From positions 62,001 to 126,000 of the forward strand of contig NZ_MSJR01000002.1 in NCBI RefSeq assembly GCF_002078605.1: a stretch of 64,000 nt of DNA, read 5' to 3'. Under the pieces are notes generated by a model. That model saw only the letters and a list, made by a program, of their open reading frames with translations, searched no databases and was not told where the DNA came from. Both the position numbers and the translations under genes were made by a program. This document shows positions 18,900 to 28,244 of this stretch, one piece after another (the stretch's first letter is position 1; the number at the start of each line of letters is the position of its first letter). Source of the DNA: Salegentibacter sediminis. GTDB taxonomy: Bacteria > Bacteroidota > Bacteroidia > Flavobacteriales > Flavobacteriaceae.

Positions 18900-19967
18900 C
18901 TATTTTACTTCGTATCTCCAGCCGTATTTATCTTCTGCCTGGTTATACTGAATTTTCATTAGTTTGTCTTTAAAGAAACTTGCGTAAGTATCCTCTAATT
19001 TTGGAAGTTCAAATTTTTCGCCTTTGTATCCAAAGCCAACAATTGGGTTGATCACAGCTGCGGTGCCGGCACCAAACATTTCCTTGAGTTCCCCGTTTCT
19101 GGCAGCCTCAACAATTTCCTTTACGCTTACTTTTCTCACTTCCACGTCAATATTAAAATCTTCGGCCAGAGTAATAAGGCTCTTACGGGTCACCCCATCC
19201 AGGATCCTGTCGCTGGTTGGTGCAGTGAGTAATTTATCTCCAACCCTGAAGAAAATATTCATTGTTCCTGCTTCCTCAAGGTATTCATGAGTATTGGCAT
19301 CGGTCCAAACAATCTGCTGGAAGCCTTCTTCTTTTGCCAGGTTGGTTGGATGGAACTGCGCAGCATAGTTACCGGCAGCCTTGGCATATCCCACCCCGCC
19401 ATCGGCAGCACGACTAAAAGTTTCAGAAAATTTCACTCTTACCTCGCCGCTGTAATAAGCCTGGGCCGGGGAGCAAATAATCATAAATTTATATTTGGTA
19501 GATGGTGCAGCAGAAACGCACTCTTCGGTAGCGATCACAAAAGGCCGGATATAAAGGGAGTTGCCGAAACCTTTCTGAATCCATTCTTTATCTAATTTTA
19601 ATAATTCCTCAAGACCATTGAAAAAATACTCCTTCGGAAATTCAGGAATAGCAAGCCTTGCACCCGATATGTTTATTCGTTTAAAGTTTTCTTCGGGCCT
19701 AAAAAGCCAGATTTTATCCTCTTCATCCTTAAAAGCTTTCATTCCTTCGAAAACCGCCTGCCCATAATGGAAAACCTTGGCCGAAGGCATAAGCTCTATG
19801 GGGCCATAGGGTTTAATCTTTGGGGTCTTCCACTTTCCATTTTCATAATCACACTCCAGCATATGATCGGTGAAGATTTCACCAAACACGAGCTTATCCA
19901 GTTTTGTTTGATCAAGTTTAGAGGTAGGAGATTTTATAATTTCGAGAGAGGAAGTATTGGTTTTCAT
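18900..19967 (-). CDS. ilvE: Branched-chain amino acid aminotransferase
   Basis: IlvE transfers amino groups between glutamate and the keto acids of Leu, Ile and Val with PLP. The 355-residue type matches the Bacteroidota/eukaryote-like class II form. Visible signatures are FHYGQAVFEGMKAF, the lysine block GYAKAAGNYAAQFHPTNLA (Schiff-base Lys) and EEAGTMNIFFR. The start at 19967 (MKTNTSSLEI) is preferred to the one at 19988, because the longer version would run into the -7 promoter box at 19986-19993. Valine breakdown by this enzyme feeds the pathway in which IcmF may act. Confidence 0.94.
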   Translation of the reverse strand: MKTNTSSLEIIKSPTSKLDQTKLDKLVFGEIFTDHMLECDYENGKWKTPKIKPYGPIELMPSAKVFHYGQAVFEGMKAFKDEEDKIWLFRPEENFKRINISGARLAIPEFPKEYFFNGLEELLKLDKEWIQKGFGNSLYIRPFVIATEECVSAAPSTKYKFMIICSPAQAYYSGEVRVKFSETFSRAADGGVGYAKAAGNYAAQFHPTNLAKEEGFQQIVWTDANTHEYLEEAGTMNIFFRVGDKLLTAPTSDRILDGVTRKSLITLAEDFNIDVEVRKVSVKEIVEAARNGELKEMFGAGTAAVINPIVGFGYKGEKFELPKLEDTYASFFKDKLMKIQYNQAEDKYGWRYEVK

Positions 19968-19985
19968 TGGTTTAAATTTAGTTAA

Positions 19986-19993
19986 CAAATTTA
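19986..19993 (-). promoter_or_regulatory. -7 box for ilvE
   Basis: On the minus strand the sequence reads TAAATTTG, followed 18 bp later by the chosen ATG. A TTTTG lies about 24 bp further upstream, slightly far for a -33 element. Confidence 0.6.
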
Positions 19994-20065
19994 CCGAAAT
20001 ATTGGCAGAATAAAAATCAAAAGTTTTGGTAAATTAGTTTTTTGCTAATTCCCCTAAGCCTAAGT

Positions 20066-20554
20066 ATGATGAATAAATTATTTTCTGTAATCGCTTTGTT
20101 TTTGGCCATTTTCTGCTGGAATATGAATTTTGCTCAAAATTATTCTGAAGACGGGTCATACGCTATTTACGGGGAGAAAATTTCATCGGAAAACGCACTG
20201 GGACCTCTGGCTGCACAAAATCATTTTGAATCTTTGACACCTGGCGATACCTTAAATATTAAATTTTCTACCAAAGTAAAAAGCCTATGCAAGATGAAAG
20301 GGTGTTGGATGGTTCTGGAATTGCCTGGGGAAGAAGTGCGGGTTAGCTTTAAGGATTACGGTTTTTTTGTTCCTAAAGATATTGAAGACAGGGAAGTGAT
20401 CGTCGCCGGAAAGGCCTATCTGGAGGAAGTTTCGGTTGAAAATCAAAAACATTATGCAAAAGATGCAGGGAAAACCCCTGAAGAAATAACACTTATCAAT
20501 GAACCCGCATTAACCAGGTCTTTCATGGCACATGGGGTATTAGTAAAAGAATAA
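20066..20554 (+). CDS. DUF4920 exported protein
   Basis: A 162-residue protein with a signal peptide (MNKLFSVIALFLAIFCW, cleaved around FAQ). An ATG pair at 20066/20069 is the likely start; the open frame extends to a TTG at 20042 but that would spoil the signal peptide. The body shows DUF4920 hallmarks: YGEKISSENAL, a redox- or metal-type CKMKGCWMVLE motif, VRVSFKDYGFFVPKD and HYAKDAGKTPEEI. The CxxxGCW motif suggests metal or haem binding, but the function is unknown. It ends 1 bp before mnmD, so they are co-transcribed. Confidence 0.85.
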   Translation: MMNKLFSVIALFLAIFCWNMNFAQNYSEDGSYAIYGEKISSENALGPLAAQNHFESLTPGDTLNIKFSTKVKSLCKMKGCWMVLELPGEEVRVSFKDYGFFVPKDIEDREVIVAGKAYLEEVSVENQKHYAKDAGKTPEEITLINEPALTRSFMAHGVLVKE

Positions 20555-20555
20555 T

Positions 20556-21233
20556 TTGGAAAGGAAAATTATCAAGACCGCCGATGGGTCTGTAACAATT
20601 CATTTACCGGAATGGGACGAGCAATATCATTCTAAACACGGCGCGGTGCAGGAAGCTCAGCACGTTTTTATTAAAATGGGTTTGTATCATTACTTAAAAG
20701 CCAGCCCTAAGCCTGAGCTCTCTATAATGGAAATTGGTTTTGGAACCGGACTTAACGCTTTTATCACTTTTTTAGAAGCGCAGAATCTTCCAGTAAAATT
20801 TAACTATACCGGGGTAGAAGCTTTTCCGGTTACTTCACAGGAGATTGCTGCCTTAAATTATCCTGAAAACCTTTCAGCAGAAAATCAGGAATGGGCATTT
20901 CAGAAAATTCACGGGACCCCCTGGGAACATTATATATCGATAAGTGATAATTTCCAGCTGAAAAAACTTCAGAAGAAATTCGATGAGATCTCTGCTAAAA
21001 ACGAGTTTGATATAATTTATTTTGATGCTTTTGGAGCCAGGGTACAACCGGAGCTCTGGACCGAAGAAATCTTTGAGATCATGCATTCTGCTTTAAAAGA
21101 TGGAGGAATCTTGGTCACTTATTCGGCAAAAGGTAGTGTTAGGCGCGCTCTGCAAAAGGTAGGATTCATCGTTGAAAGGCTAGAGGGACCGCCGGGAAAA
21201 CGTGAAATGTTAAGAGCGACAAAAAGTTGTTAG
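20556..21233 (+). CDS. mnmD: tRNA (5-methylaminomethyl-2-thiouridine)(34)-methyltransferase MnmD
   Basis: A stand-alone MnmD (the methyltransferase half of MnmC) that finishes the mnm5s2U34 wobble modification in tRNAs for Lys, Glu and Gln, using SAM. Signatures: LPEWDEQYHSKHGAVQEAQHVFI, the SAM motif MEIGFGTGLNAF (residues 58-69), IIYFDAFGARVQPELWTEEIF and a final PPGKREMLRAT. A TTG is the only credible start: the frame is closed by TAA at 20544, no ATG or GTG occurs before it, and the first in-frame ATG (residue 41) would delete the conserved N-terminus. It follows the DUF4920 stop by 1 bp. Confidence 0.9.
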   Translation: MERKIIKTADGSVTIHLPEWDEQYHSKHGAVQEAQHVFIKMGLYHYLKASPKPELSIMEIGFGTGLNAFITFLEAQNLPVKFNYTGVEAFPVTSQEIAALNYPENLSAENQEWAFQKIHGTPWEHYISISDNFQLKKLQKKFDEISAKNEFDIIYFDAFGARVQPELWTEEIFEIMHSALKDGGILVTYSAKGSVRRALQKVGFIVERLEGPPGKREMLRATKSC

Positions 21234-21302
21234 GCTAGCTTGTTAAACCTCTAATAAAGTGCTGGTAAAGCCCAAGACAAGTACCTATCTTGTAAAGAAA
21301 AA

Positions 21303-22205
21303 ATGCGTGTATTAATTACCGGTGCTACGGGCCTTATTGGATCGCAGGTTACTCAGCTGTGCCAGGAAAAAGGTATTAAGGTAAATTATCTTACTACTAC
21401 CCAAGATAAAATTGAATCAAAACCTGATTATAAAGGATTTTACTGGAACCCGGAAAAACAGGAAATAGACCCTGAAGCTCTTAAGGGGGTTAGTGCTATA
21501 ATTAATCTTGTTGGTGAGAGTATTGCTAAGCGTTGGACGCAGGAGCAAAAAGAAAAAATTATAAGCAGTCGGGTAGATACGGCTAATCTTTTGTATAAAA
21601 CGCTTCAGGATAATAATCATCATATCACCCATTTCATTTCTGCCAGTGCTATTGGTATCTATCCCAGTTCTCTGGAAAAACTCTACACCGAAGATAATGA
21701 AGCTGTAGACGATTCCTTTGTGGGGAAGGTTGTGGTAAAATGGGAAGAAGCCGCCGAGAATTTTACTGACCTGGGAATGGATGTTGCCAAAATACGAATA
21801 GGCCTGGTTCTAGCTCGCGAGGGTGGTTTTTTGGAAAAGCTTAAGGAGCCTGTGAATTTTAATGTGGGTTCTCCCCTTGGTAGTGGCAAACAATGGCAGT
21901 CATGGATACATATTAATGATGTGGCAGGTATTTTTGTGCATGCTCTGGAAAATAAACTGGAAGGTACCTTTAATGCCGTTGCTCCCAATCCCGTGACCAA
22001 TAAGGAACTGGTGAACGAAGTCGCTTCTAAAATGGGGAAATCAGTATGGTTGCCTAATGTTCCGGCAATTGCTATTAAAGCAGTTCTGGGAGAAATGTCA
22101 AGACTGGTGTTATCCAGTCAGTTGGTAAGCAGCGATAAAATAGAACATACCGGTTATAGATTTGAATACGCTAATTTAGCGAAGGCCCTGGAAGATCTTA
22201 TGTAA
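21303..22205 (+). CDS. TIGR01777 family SDR-type oxidoreductase
   Basis: A 300-residue extended short-chain dehydrogenase related to cell-division-inhibitor SulA-like epimerases (YfcH family). The N-terminal nucleotide motif is GATGLIGSQV, followed by the family blocks AIINLVGESIAKRWT and FISASAIGIYP, and by GSGKQWQSWIHINDVAGIF, all at the expected spacing. It probably binds NADP(H), but the substrate is unknown. The classic YxxxK is not apparent, as in many members. Monocistronic, ending in a strong terminator. Confidence 0.88.
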   Translation: MRVLITGATGLIGSQVTQLCQEKGIKVNYLTTTQDKIESKPDYKGFYWNPEKQEIDPEALKGVSAIINLVGESIAKRWTQEQKEKIISSRVDTANLLYKTLQDNNHHITHFISASAIGIYPSSLEKLYTEDNEAVDDSFVGKVVVKWEEAAENFTDLGMDVAKIRIGLVLAREGGFLEKLKEPVNFNVGSPLGSGKQWQSWIHINDVAGIFVHALENKLEGTFNAVAPNPVTNKELVNEVASKMGKSVWLPNVPAIAIKAVLGEMSRLVLSSQLVSSDKIEHTGYRFEYANLAKALEDLM

Positions 22206-22206
22206 T

Positions 22207-22238
22207 AAAAAAGTCACCAGTTATGGTGACTTTTTTAT
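22207..22238. terminator. Bidirectional terminator between SDR and YceI genes
   Basis: AAAAAAGTCACC and GGTGACTTTTTT form a near-perfect hairpin around AGTTAT, with A and T runs on both sides, so it can serve the convergent genes on both strands. Confidence 0.85.
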
Positions 22239-22255
22239 TGGTTTGAAAGGTGGTT

Positions 22256-22924
22256 TTAAGATTTCTCGGCGACAAGCTTTACTATTAAATTAATATCATC
22301 ATAAACAAAATTATCTCCAAGCCCATCGAAAACTGATTTTGATCCAAAATTAACCTTCCATTGAGTTCGGTCTATACTGAATTCGTCACTGGAAATTTCC
22401 ACCTGATCTCCACTACGATTAATCATAACCGGAAAGGTGATATTTTTGGTCTCTTCTTTTATAGTAAGGTTGCCAGAAAGCATTGTCTGCCCGTTTTCTT
22501 CCTTGATATCAGTGATCTTGAAGTTCGCTTCAGGGTATTTTTCGGTATTGAAAAAATCTCCTTCCTTACCTTCTACGGTGCCCTTTAGATGGGCCTCAAG
22601 ATCAGAGCGGTCTTTGCCTTCTAGATCGGCTACCTCTATGGATTTCATATCAATTACAAAACTTCCACTTTCTATGGTGCTGTCGTTTGCCTTGAAGGAA
22701 CCTTCGGCTAATTTGATAGTTCCTCTGTGAGTGGCGGTAGGTTTCTTGCCTTTCCAGTGAATTACAGATTCGTCGGTATTTACTTTAAACTCTTTGGTTT
22801 CAATATTGGCTTCGCGAATATCTCTGGCTTCTTCGGTTCTGGCCTTATTGTTTTCATTTTTACACCCGGTTAGAGCTAAACTTAATAAACCAATAAAGAT
22901 GGTCTTACTCAGTAGTTCTTTCAT
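22256..22924 (-). CDS. YceI family lipoprotein
   Basis: A 222-residue envelope lipoprotein (lipobox ALTGC, Cys about residue 21). The rest is the YceI lipocalin-like barrel that binds isoprenoid-type lipids: VIHWKGKKPTATHRGTIKLAEGSF, FVIDMKSIEVADLEG, LKGTVEGKEGDFFNTEKYPEANFKI and a late FGSKSVFDGLGDNFVYDDI. All key blocks are present in order. Likely located in the periplasm facing a membrane. Its gene is monocistronic and divergent from grpE. Confidence 0.9.
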   Translation of the reverse strand: MKELLSKTIFIGLLSLALTGCKNENNKARTEEARDIREANIETKEFKVNTDESVIHWKGKKPTATHRGTIKLAEGSFKANDSTIESGSFVIDMKSIEVADLEGKDRSDLEAHLKGTVEGKEGDFFNTEKYPEANFKITDIKEENGQTMLSGNLTIKEETKNITFPVMINRSGDQVEISSDEFSIDRTQWKVNFGSKSVFDGLGDNFVYDDINLIVKLVAEKS

Positions 22925-23075
22925 TTTTAGTCGATTTAGTGGTTATTTCAAAAGTAAGCTTTCCGGAGTTTGAAATTTCTTAAAACAATATTAAAAAGAA
23001 TTGGTGACATTTTGACATTTGATAAGAATTGGCAATACTTTTGACCGTTTCTGCCCGTATTTAAATGCTGAAAAA

Positions 23076-23672
23076 ATGAGTAAAAAGAAAACAGATAAAG
23101 CTAAAAATAACGATAATCAGGTAAATGATAATTCGGTTAAGGATAAAGTAGAAGACGCTATCGACCAGGCCATTGAAGACGTTGAAGAAAGTGCCGAAGA
23201 TAAGCAGGGGGACGATGAGTTTTCGGAGACCGATAAATTAAAAGAAGAGGTTCAGAAAGAAAAAGATAAGTTTTTACGTCTTTTTGCTGAATTTGAAAAT
23301 TACAAGAGACGCACCTCCAAGGAAAGATTGGAGTTATTTAAAACTGCCAATCAGGAAGTAATGTCAGCCTTGTTACCTGTGCTGGACGACTTTGACAGGG
23401 CTTTAAATGAAATTCAGAAAACCGAAGATAAAAACCTGCTAAAGGGAGTGGAGCTAATACATACTAAATTTAGAGAAACCCTTACAAGCAAAGGTCTGGA
23501 GGCTATGAATGTTGAAAAAGGAGACGATTTCGATTCCGATCAGCATGAAGCGATCACCCAAATTCCGGCGCCTTCCGAAGACCTTAAAGGCAAGATTGTT
23601 GATGTAGTGGAGCGGGGTTACAAACTTGGGGAGCGTATTATTCGTTATCCCAAAGTAGTTACCGGGAAGTAA
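23076..23672 (+). CDS. grpE: Nucleotide exchange factor GrpE
   Basis: GrpE releases ADP from DnaK. The start at 23076 (MSKKKTDKAKNN) gives a 198-residue protein of normal length; an upstream TTG at 23019 only adds an unrelated stretch. The N-terminal 60 residues are highly charged, then follow the long helix (KDKFLRLFAEFENYKRRTSKE) and the beta domain with LLPVLDDFDRAL, HEAITQIPAPSEDLKGKIVDVVERGYKLGERIIRYPKVVTG. dnaJ follows 110 bp downstream; dnaK is elsewhere. The gap contains two small hairpins (ATGCT/AGCAT and CTCGAT/ATCGAG) but no T run. Confidence 0.95.
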   Translation: MSKKKTDKAKNNDNQVNDNSVKDKVEDAIDQAIEDVEESAEDKQGDDEFSETDKLKEEVQKEKDKFLRLFAEFENYKRRTSKERLELFKTANQEVMSALLPVLDDFDRALNEIQKTEDKNLLKGVELIHTKFRETLTSKGLEAMNVEKGDDFDSDQHEAITQIPAPSEDLKGKIVDVVERGYKLGERIIRYPKVVTGK

Positions 23673-23782
23673 GCCAGCTCTTAGCAAGCTCACGAGGCCT
23701 TGAAAGAGAAGAATACATGCTTCGTAGCATTTAAATCTCGATTATCGAGTATAAAGCATTTTTTGAATCGCAAAAACACCAA

Positions 23783-24904
23783 ATGAAAGAAGATTATTAC
23801 GACATATTAGGAATTAGCAAAGGTGCTTCTACTGCCGAAATAAAAAAAGCATATCGGAAAATGGCTATCAAGTATCATCCGGATAAAAATCCTGATGATC
23901 CTAAAGCCGAAGAAATGTTTAAAAAATCGGCAGAGGCTTATGAAGTATTGAGCAATGAAGATAAGCGTGCCCGTTATGACCGGTTTGGCCACCAGGCTTT
24001 TGAAGGTGGCGGCGGCTTTGGCGGCGGCGGTATGAATATGGATGACATCTTCAGCCAATTTGGCGATATTTTTGGCGGCGGCTTTGGCGGTGGAGGTTTC
24101 TCTGGTTTCGGAGGAGGCTTTGGCGGAGGAAGGCGCCGTGCCAAAGGTAGTAACCTTCGTATTCGCGTGGCGCTCACCCTGGAAGAAATAGCTAACGGAG
24201 CAGAGAAGAAGATTAAAGTTAAACGTAAAGTCCAGGCTCCCGGTACCACTTATAAAACCTGTAGTACCTGTAATGGTACAGGACAGGTGACCAGGGTTAC
24301 CAATACAATTTTGGGAAGAATGCAAACGGCTTCTCCCTGTGGTACCTGTAGCGGTTCGGGCCAGATTATAGATCAGAAACCCGCTGATGCAGATGCCCAG
24401 GGTCTTAAGATGAAAGAAGAAACTGTTTCCATAAAAATCCCTGCAGGGGTAGAAGAGGGAATGCAGCTTAAAGTTTCAGGTAAGGGAAACGATGCTCCCG
24501 GTAATGGTGTTCCAGGAGACCTACTGGTAGCTATAGAGGAAAAAGAACATGCCAGTTTGCAGCGCGAAGGGGACAACCTGCATTACGATTTATATATCAG
24601 TCTTTCTGAAGCCGTACTCGGAACTTCTAAAGAGATTGAAACGGTTAATGGAAAAGTTCGTATTAAAATAGATGAAGGGATGCAATCGGGGAAAATCCTG
24701 AGGTTACGCGGTAAAGGTATTGGTAACCTTAACGGCTATGGCAAAGGGGACCTGCTGGTGCACGTAAATGTATGGACCCCTAAGACACTTACCAGAGAAC
24801 AGAAAGATTTCTTTGAACGCATGGCCGATGATGAAAATTTCCGACCAAATCCCGAGAAATCTGATAAATCCTTCTTTGAAAAGGTTAAAGATATGTTTTC
24901 TTAA
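23783..24904 (+). CDS. dnaJ: Chaperone DnaJ with a reduced zinc-binding region
   Basis: DnaJ (373 residues) delivers substrates to DnaK and stimulates its ATPase. The J domain is intact with [10 protein letters not shown] (HPD at residues 33-35), then a glycine/phenylalanine-rich linker (residues 70-115). The cysteine-rich region has only two CxxCxGxG motifs (CSTCNGTG and CGTCSGSG) instead of four, so only one zinc centre can form, probably the equivalent of centre II. The C-terminal substrate-binding domains ([26 protein letters not shown]) are complete. I recall this reduced form from other Flavobacteriaceae. Two terminators follow. Confidence 0.95.
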   Translation: MKEDYYDILGISKGASTAEIKKAYRKMAIKYHPDKNPDDPKAEEMFKKSAEAYEVLSNEDKRARYDRFGHQAFEGGGGFGGGGMNMDDIFSQFGDIFGGGFGGGGFSGFGGGFGGGRRRAKGSNLRIRVALTLEEIANGAEKKIKVKRKVQAPGTTYKTCSTCNGTGQVTRVTNTILGRMQTASPCGTCSGSGQIIDQKPADADAQGLKMKEETVSIKIPAGVEEGMQLKVSGKGNDAPGNGVPGDLLVAIEEKEHASLQREGDNLHYDLYISLSEAVLGTSKEIETVNGKVRIKIDEGMQSGKILRLRGKGIGNLNGYGKGDLLVHVNVWTPKTLTREQKDFFERMADDENFRPNPEKSDKSFFEKVKDMFS

Positions 24905-24938
24905 TACTCCAATTTTAAGAAATTATTTATATATTTGA

Positions 24939-25024
24939 TTATCACTAAGTCTTTTGGTGATAATTTTTCTTTTTCATAGCAATTTTTTTCCCATCCTTAA
25001 TTCAATTAAGGGTGGGTTTTGTTT
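24939..25024 (+). terminator. Two tandem terminator hairpins after dnaJ
   Basis: The first hairpin (24939-24964) pairs ATTATCACTA with TGGTGATAAT and is followed by TTTTTCT. The second (24990-25016) pairs CCCATCCTTAA with TTAAGGGTGGG and is followed by TTTTGTTTTTT. The stretch up to the next gene has no other feature. Confidence 0.75.
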
Positions 25025-25114
25025 TTTAGGCGGAATTGTAAATTATAAATTCTTCTTAATTCAAAACCTCTCTCCTGTCATTTCAATATCTTTACCAATA
25101 TCGAAACCTCGCGT

Positions 25115-26044
25115 ATGGATAACCTCTTAGTGGCAGAAAATATTTACAAAAGCTTTGGAAATTATACTGCACTAAATAATGTTTCTATAAATGTTCCCCG
25201 GGCCAGTGTCTTTGGCCTTTTAGGTCCCAATGGCGCCGGAAAGACCACCCTGCTTAGAATTATTAACCAAATCACTATGCCAGACCGTGGTGCGATCTAT
25301 TTGGATAATAAACCTCTACATCCCGATGATATTCAGCATATTGGTTACCTGCCGGAGGAAAGGGGACTTTATAAATCAATGAAAGTTGGGGAGCAGGCCC
25401 TTTACCTGGCACAACTAAAGGGGCTTTCTAAGGCTGATGCAAAAATGCGCCTGGAATACTGGTTTGAGAAACTTGAAATTTCAGGTTGGTGGAACAAGAA
25501 GATTCAGGAGCTTTCTAAAGGAATGGCTCAGAAGGTGCAATTCGTCATTACGGTACTTCACCAACCAAAATTGTTGATCTTTGATGAACCTTTTAGTGGT
25601 TTTGATCCCGTGAATGCAAGGCTTATAAAACGGGAAATTCTTCAATTGAAAGAGGAAGGAGCAACCATTCTTTTTTCAACCCACCGTATGGAAAGCGTGG
25701 AGGAGCTTTGTGATTATATGGCCCTTATTCACAAATCCAATAAACTTCTGGATGGCCGTGTTTCAGATATTAAAAAAGAGTATAAGTCGAACACATTTGA
25801 AGTGGGGATGGAAGCAAAAAATGAACCTGCATTATTGGCTGAGCTTCAGGAAAAATTTATTGTGGGTAATGCTACTTTTAAAAGCATTCATACCGATTTA
25901 AAATTAAGAATTCAACTTCAGGAAAATGAATCGGCGAATCATTTGTTGGAATTCCTTTTGAACCGGGCACAAATAAATCATTTTGTGGAGGTAATCCCTT
26001 CAGTAAACGATATTTTTATCCAAACCGTTACCCGTGATGCGTAA
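25115..26044 (+). CDS. ABC transporter ATP-binding protein (NatA-like)
   Basis: A 309-residue ABC ATPase of the exporter type. Walker A GPNGAGKTT (residues 38-46), signature LSKGMAQKVQ (a variant of LSGGQ that is usual in NatA proteins), Walker B LLIFDEPFSGFD and the H-loop STHRMES are all visible. A C-terminal extension of about 80 residues follows the ATPase core. The downstream permease overlaps by 11 bp, so the two make one exporter. The family moves sodium or drugs or lipids; the substrate cannot be assigned here. Confidence 0.9.
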   Translation: MDNLLVAENIYKSFGNYTALNNVSINVPRASVFGLLGPNGAGKTTLLRIINQITMPDRGAIYLDNKPLHPDDIQHIGYLPEERGLYKSMKVGEQALYLAQLKGLSKADAKMRLEYWFEKLEISGWWNKKIQELSKGMAQKVQFVITVLHQPKLLIFDEPFSGFDPVNARLIKREILQLKEEGATILFSTHRMESVEELCDYMALIHKSNKLLDGRVSDIKKEYKSNTFEVGMEAKNEPALLAELQEKFIVGNATFKSIHTDLKLRIQLQENESANHLLEFLLNRAQINHFVEVIPSVNDIFIQTVTRDA

Positions 26045-27329
26045 TTTGAAATTAATCATAAGGCGCGAGTACCTAGCAAGGGTAAGGAATAAAACCTTTA
26101 TCATCATGACCTTTTTAAGTCCGTTGATTCTGGTTGGGATGTTTATGTTAGTGGGGTACTTAAGTATGTTGAATACCAGCGAACAGCAAATAATAGCCCT
26201 TTATGATGAGACCGGTATTTTTTCTTCAGATTTTAAAGATGGCAGGCAGGTTCAATATCTCGATTTCTCCAATCTTTCCTTCGAAAAAGCTTTGGTTAAG
26301 GTTAGGGAACAGGAATATTATGGCTTGATTTATATTCCTCAAAAAGAGAATGGGGGCGTGGGCCAGATCCAGTTTTTTGGAGTAGAACCTCCGGGTCTAG
26401 GGACGGTGCAGGCTGTGGAGAAAACAATTTCTGACAGACTAACCAAAAGGGAATTGATGCAGCGGGGGATAGATATTAGCGCCATGGAGGCGGCTGAAGT
26501 AAATGTAGATGTTGAAATTCAGAATTTTTCGGGACAGCGAACTTCCAAGATGTCCAACTATATCAAAATGATCTTTGGGGGTATTGCCGGTTATTTATTA
26601 ATGATGTTCATTATAATTTATGGTAATATGGTGATGCGCAGTGTAATTGAAGAAAAAACCAATCGAATTATCGAAATAATTGTCTCTTCAGTAAAGCCTA
26701 TACATCTTATGTTAGGTAAGGTTTTAGGTACCTCCCTCGCGGGCCTAACCCAATTCAGCATCTGGGTTATATTGGGGGCGGTTTTATTGTGGATTACGAG
26801 TTTCACTCTGGGGATTGATATTCTGTCTACCCAAAAAGAACAAATGGAAATTATGGGACAGATGGCCCAGTCTGACCTAAGCCTGTTCCTTACCGATGTA
26901 TATAATTTACCATTGCTGAGTTTATTCATATTTTTTGTGATTTATTTCCTGGGGGGATATTTTCTATACAGTTCAATATATGCAGCTATAGGTGCAGCGG
27001 TAGACAGCGAAACCGACACTCAACAATTTATGTTCCCGGTAATTCTTCCACTTATGCTGGGGATTTACGTTGGTTTTTTTGCGGTGATTGAAAATCCTCA
27101 CGGTAGTATTTCTACGGTTTTCTCTATGATTCCGCTTACTTCCCCAATCGTGATGTTAATGCGTATTCCTTTTGGGGTTCCCTGGTATGAACTGGCCATT
27201 TCTTTAAGTTTACTTTTAATTACTAATTTAGGAGTGGTATGGTTGGCTTCAAAAATATACAGGGTAGGAATATTGATGTATGGGAAAAAGGCTAGCTATA
27301 AAGAATTATTTAAATGGCTTAAATATTAA
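26034..27329 (+). CDS. ABC transporter permease (NatB-like)
   Basis: A 431-residue inner-membrane permease. One helix near the N-terminus (residues 23-45) is followed by a large extracytoplasmic domain (residues 46-180), then five to six helices. The block VMRSVIEEKTNRIIEIIVSSVKPIHLMLGKVLG is characteristic of the ABC-2/NatB permease family. It partners the ATPase whose gene overlaps its start. MscS follows 2 bp after its stop, which suggests a shared envelope-stress transcript. Confidence 0.88.
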   Translation: MMRNLKLIIRREYLARVRNKTFIIMTFLSPLILVGMFMLVGYLSMLNTSEQQIIALYDETGIFSSDFKDGRQVQYLDFSNLSFEKALVKVREQEYYGLIYIPQKENGGVGQIQFFGVEPPGLGTVQAVEKTISDRLTKRELMQRGIDISAMEAAEVNVDVEIQNFSGQRTSKMSNYIKMIFGGIAGYLLMMFIIIYGNMVMRSVIEEKTNRIIEIIVSSVKPIHLMLGKVLGTSLAGLTQFSIWVILGAVLLWITSFTLGIDILSTQKEQMEIMGQMAQSDLSLFLTDVYNLPLLSLFIFFVIYFLGGYFLYSSIYAAIGAAVDSETDTQQFMFPVILPLMLGIYVGFFAVIENPHGSISTVFSMIPLTSPIVMLMRIPFGVPWYELAISLSLLLITNLGVVWLASKIYRVGILMYGKKASYKELFKWLKY

Positions 27330-27331
27330 AA

Positions 27332-28237
27332 ATGCAGAACCAAAGCACAGCAGAAAATATTAAAGAGGTAATAGAAAAGGATATTTGGGGTCTAATCCAG
27401 GATATATGGAACCATGTACTGTTTTCTTATGACCTGGGGGGTGATAGGATTTATATCACCATAGGATTGATTTTACTAATTATTATAGCCTTTGTTCTTA
27501 CCAGTACCATCCTAAGAATAATAAGATCCTTCGTTACAGGAAAACTTGTAGATGAGGATAAAATGAAATTTATTAGTGTCTTTAAATTCATAAAATACTT
27601 CATATATGTTGTAGTAATCTTAATAACCCTAAGTTCTGCAGGAATAGATATTACAATACTTTTAACAGCATCGGCAGCATTATTTGTCGGTTTAGGTTTA
27701 GCTTTACAAGAGTTATTTCAGGATGTGATTGGTGGCATATTTATTATTCTAGACAAATCACTTCTGGTTGGAGATGTCATTGAAGTAAACGGGCGGGTAG
27801 GAAGAGTTTTTGAAATTAAACTCCGAACCACCAGGGCAATTACCCGTGACGACAAAGTGATGATAATTCCCAATCATAAGTTCATGAGTGACGTGGTGTA
27901 TAACTATACCCAAAATCATAAAACCACTCGGGAAATGGTTAAAGTGGGAGTTGCCTACGGCAGCGATACTCAATTGGTGAAACAAATCCTGCTTGAGTGC
28001 GCAAAAGAGAATAATAGTATTCTTGATACTCCAGATCCCTTTGTGCTTTTTGAGGATTTTGGAGATTCGGCCCTGTTGTTTGCCGTTCATTTTTACGTGA
28101 GCGATAGTTTTGTTGACCCCAAGATTAAAAGCAACCTGAGGTTTAAAATAGACGAGGAATTTAGAAAAAACAATATTACCATTCCATTCCCACAGCGGGA
28201 TGTACATATTTTTAATGACAACCTATCTAAAAAATAG
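27332..28237 (+). CDS. Small-conductance mechanosensitive ion channel (MscS family)
   Basis: A 301-residue MscS-type channel that opens under hypo-osmotic shock. Three membrane helices (about residues 42-64, 85-105 and 110-140) are followed by the soluble vestibule. The pore-helix and beta-domain motif ALFVGLGLALQELFQDVIGGIFIILD and the later GDVIEVNGRVGRVFEI and IPNHKFMSDVV are diagnostic. It is in an operon with the ABC exporter upstream and the outer-membrane-like protein downstream. Confidence 0.9.
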   Translation: MQNQSTAENIKEVIEKDIWGLIQDIWNHVLFSYDLGGDRIYITIGLILLIIIAFVLTSTILRIIRSFVTGKLVDEDKMKFISVFKFIKYFIYVVVILITLSSAGIDITILLTASAALFVGLGLALQELFQDVIGGIFIILDKSLLVGDVIEVNGRVGRVFEIKLRTTRAITRDDKVMIIPNHKFMSDVVYNYTQNHKTTREMVKVGVAYGSDTQLVKQILLECAKENNSILDTPDPFVLFEDFGDSALLFAVHFYVSDSFVDPKIKSNLRFKIDEEFRKNNITIPFPQRDVHIFNDNLSKK

Positions 28238-28244
28238 AAAGAAG

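Noticed and set aside
19968-19988. Upstream start extending IlvE by seven residues
   Set aside because: It overlaps the -7 box TAAATTTG on the minus strand.
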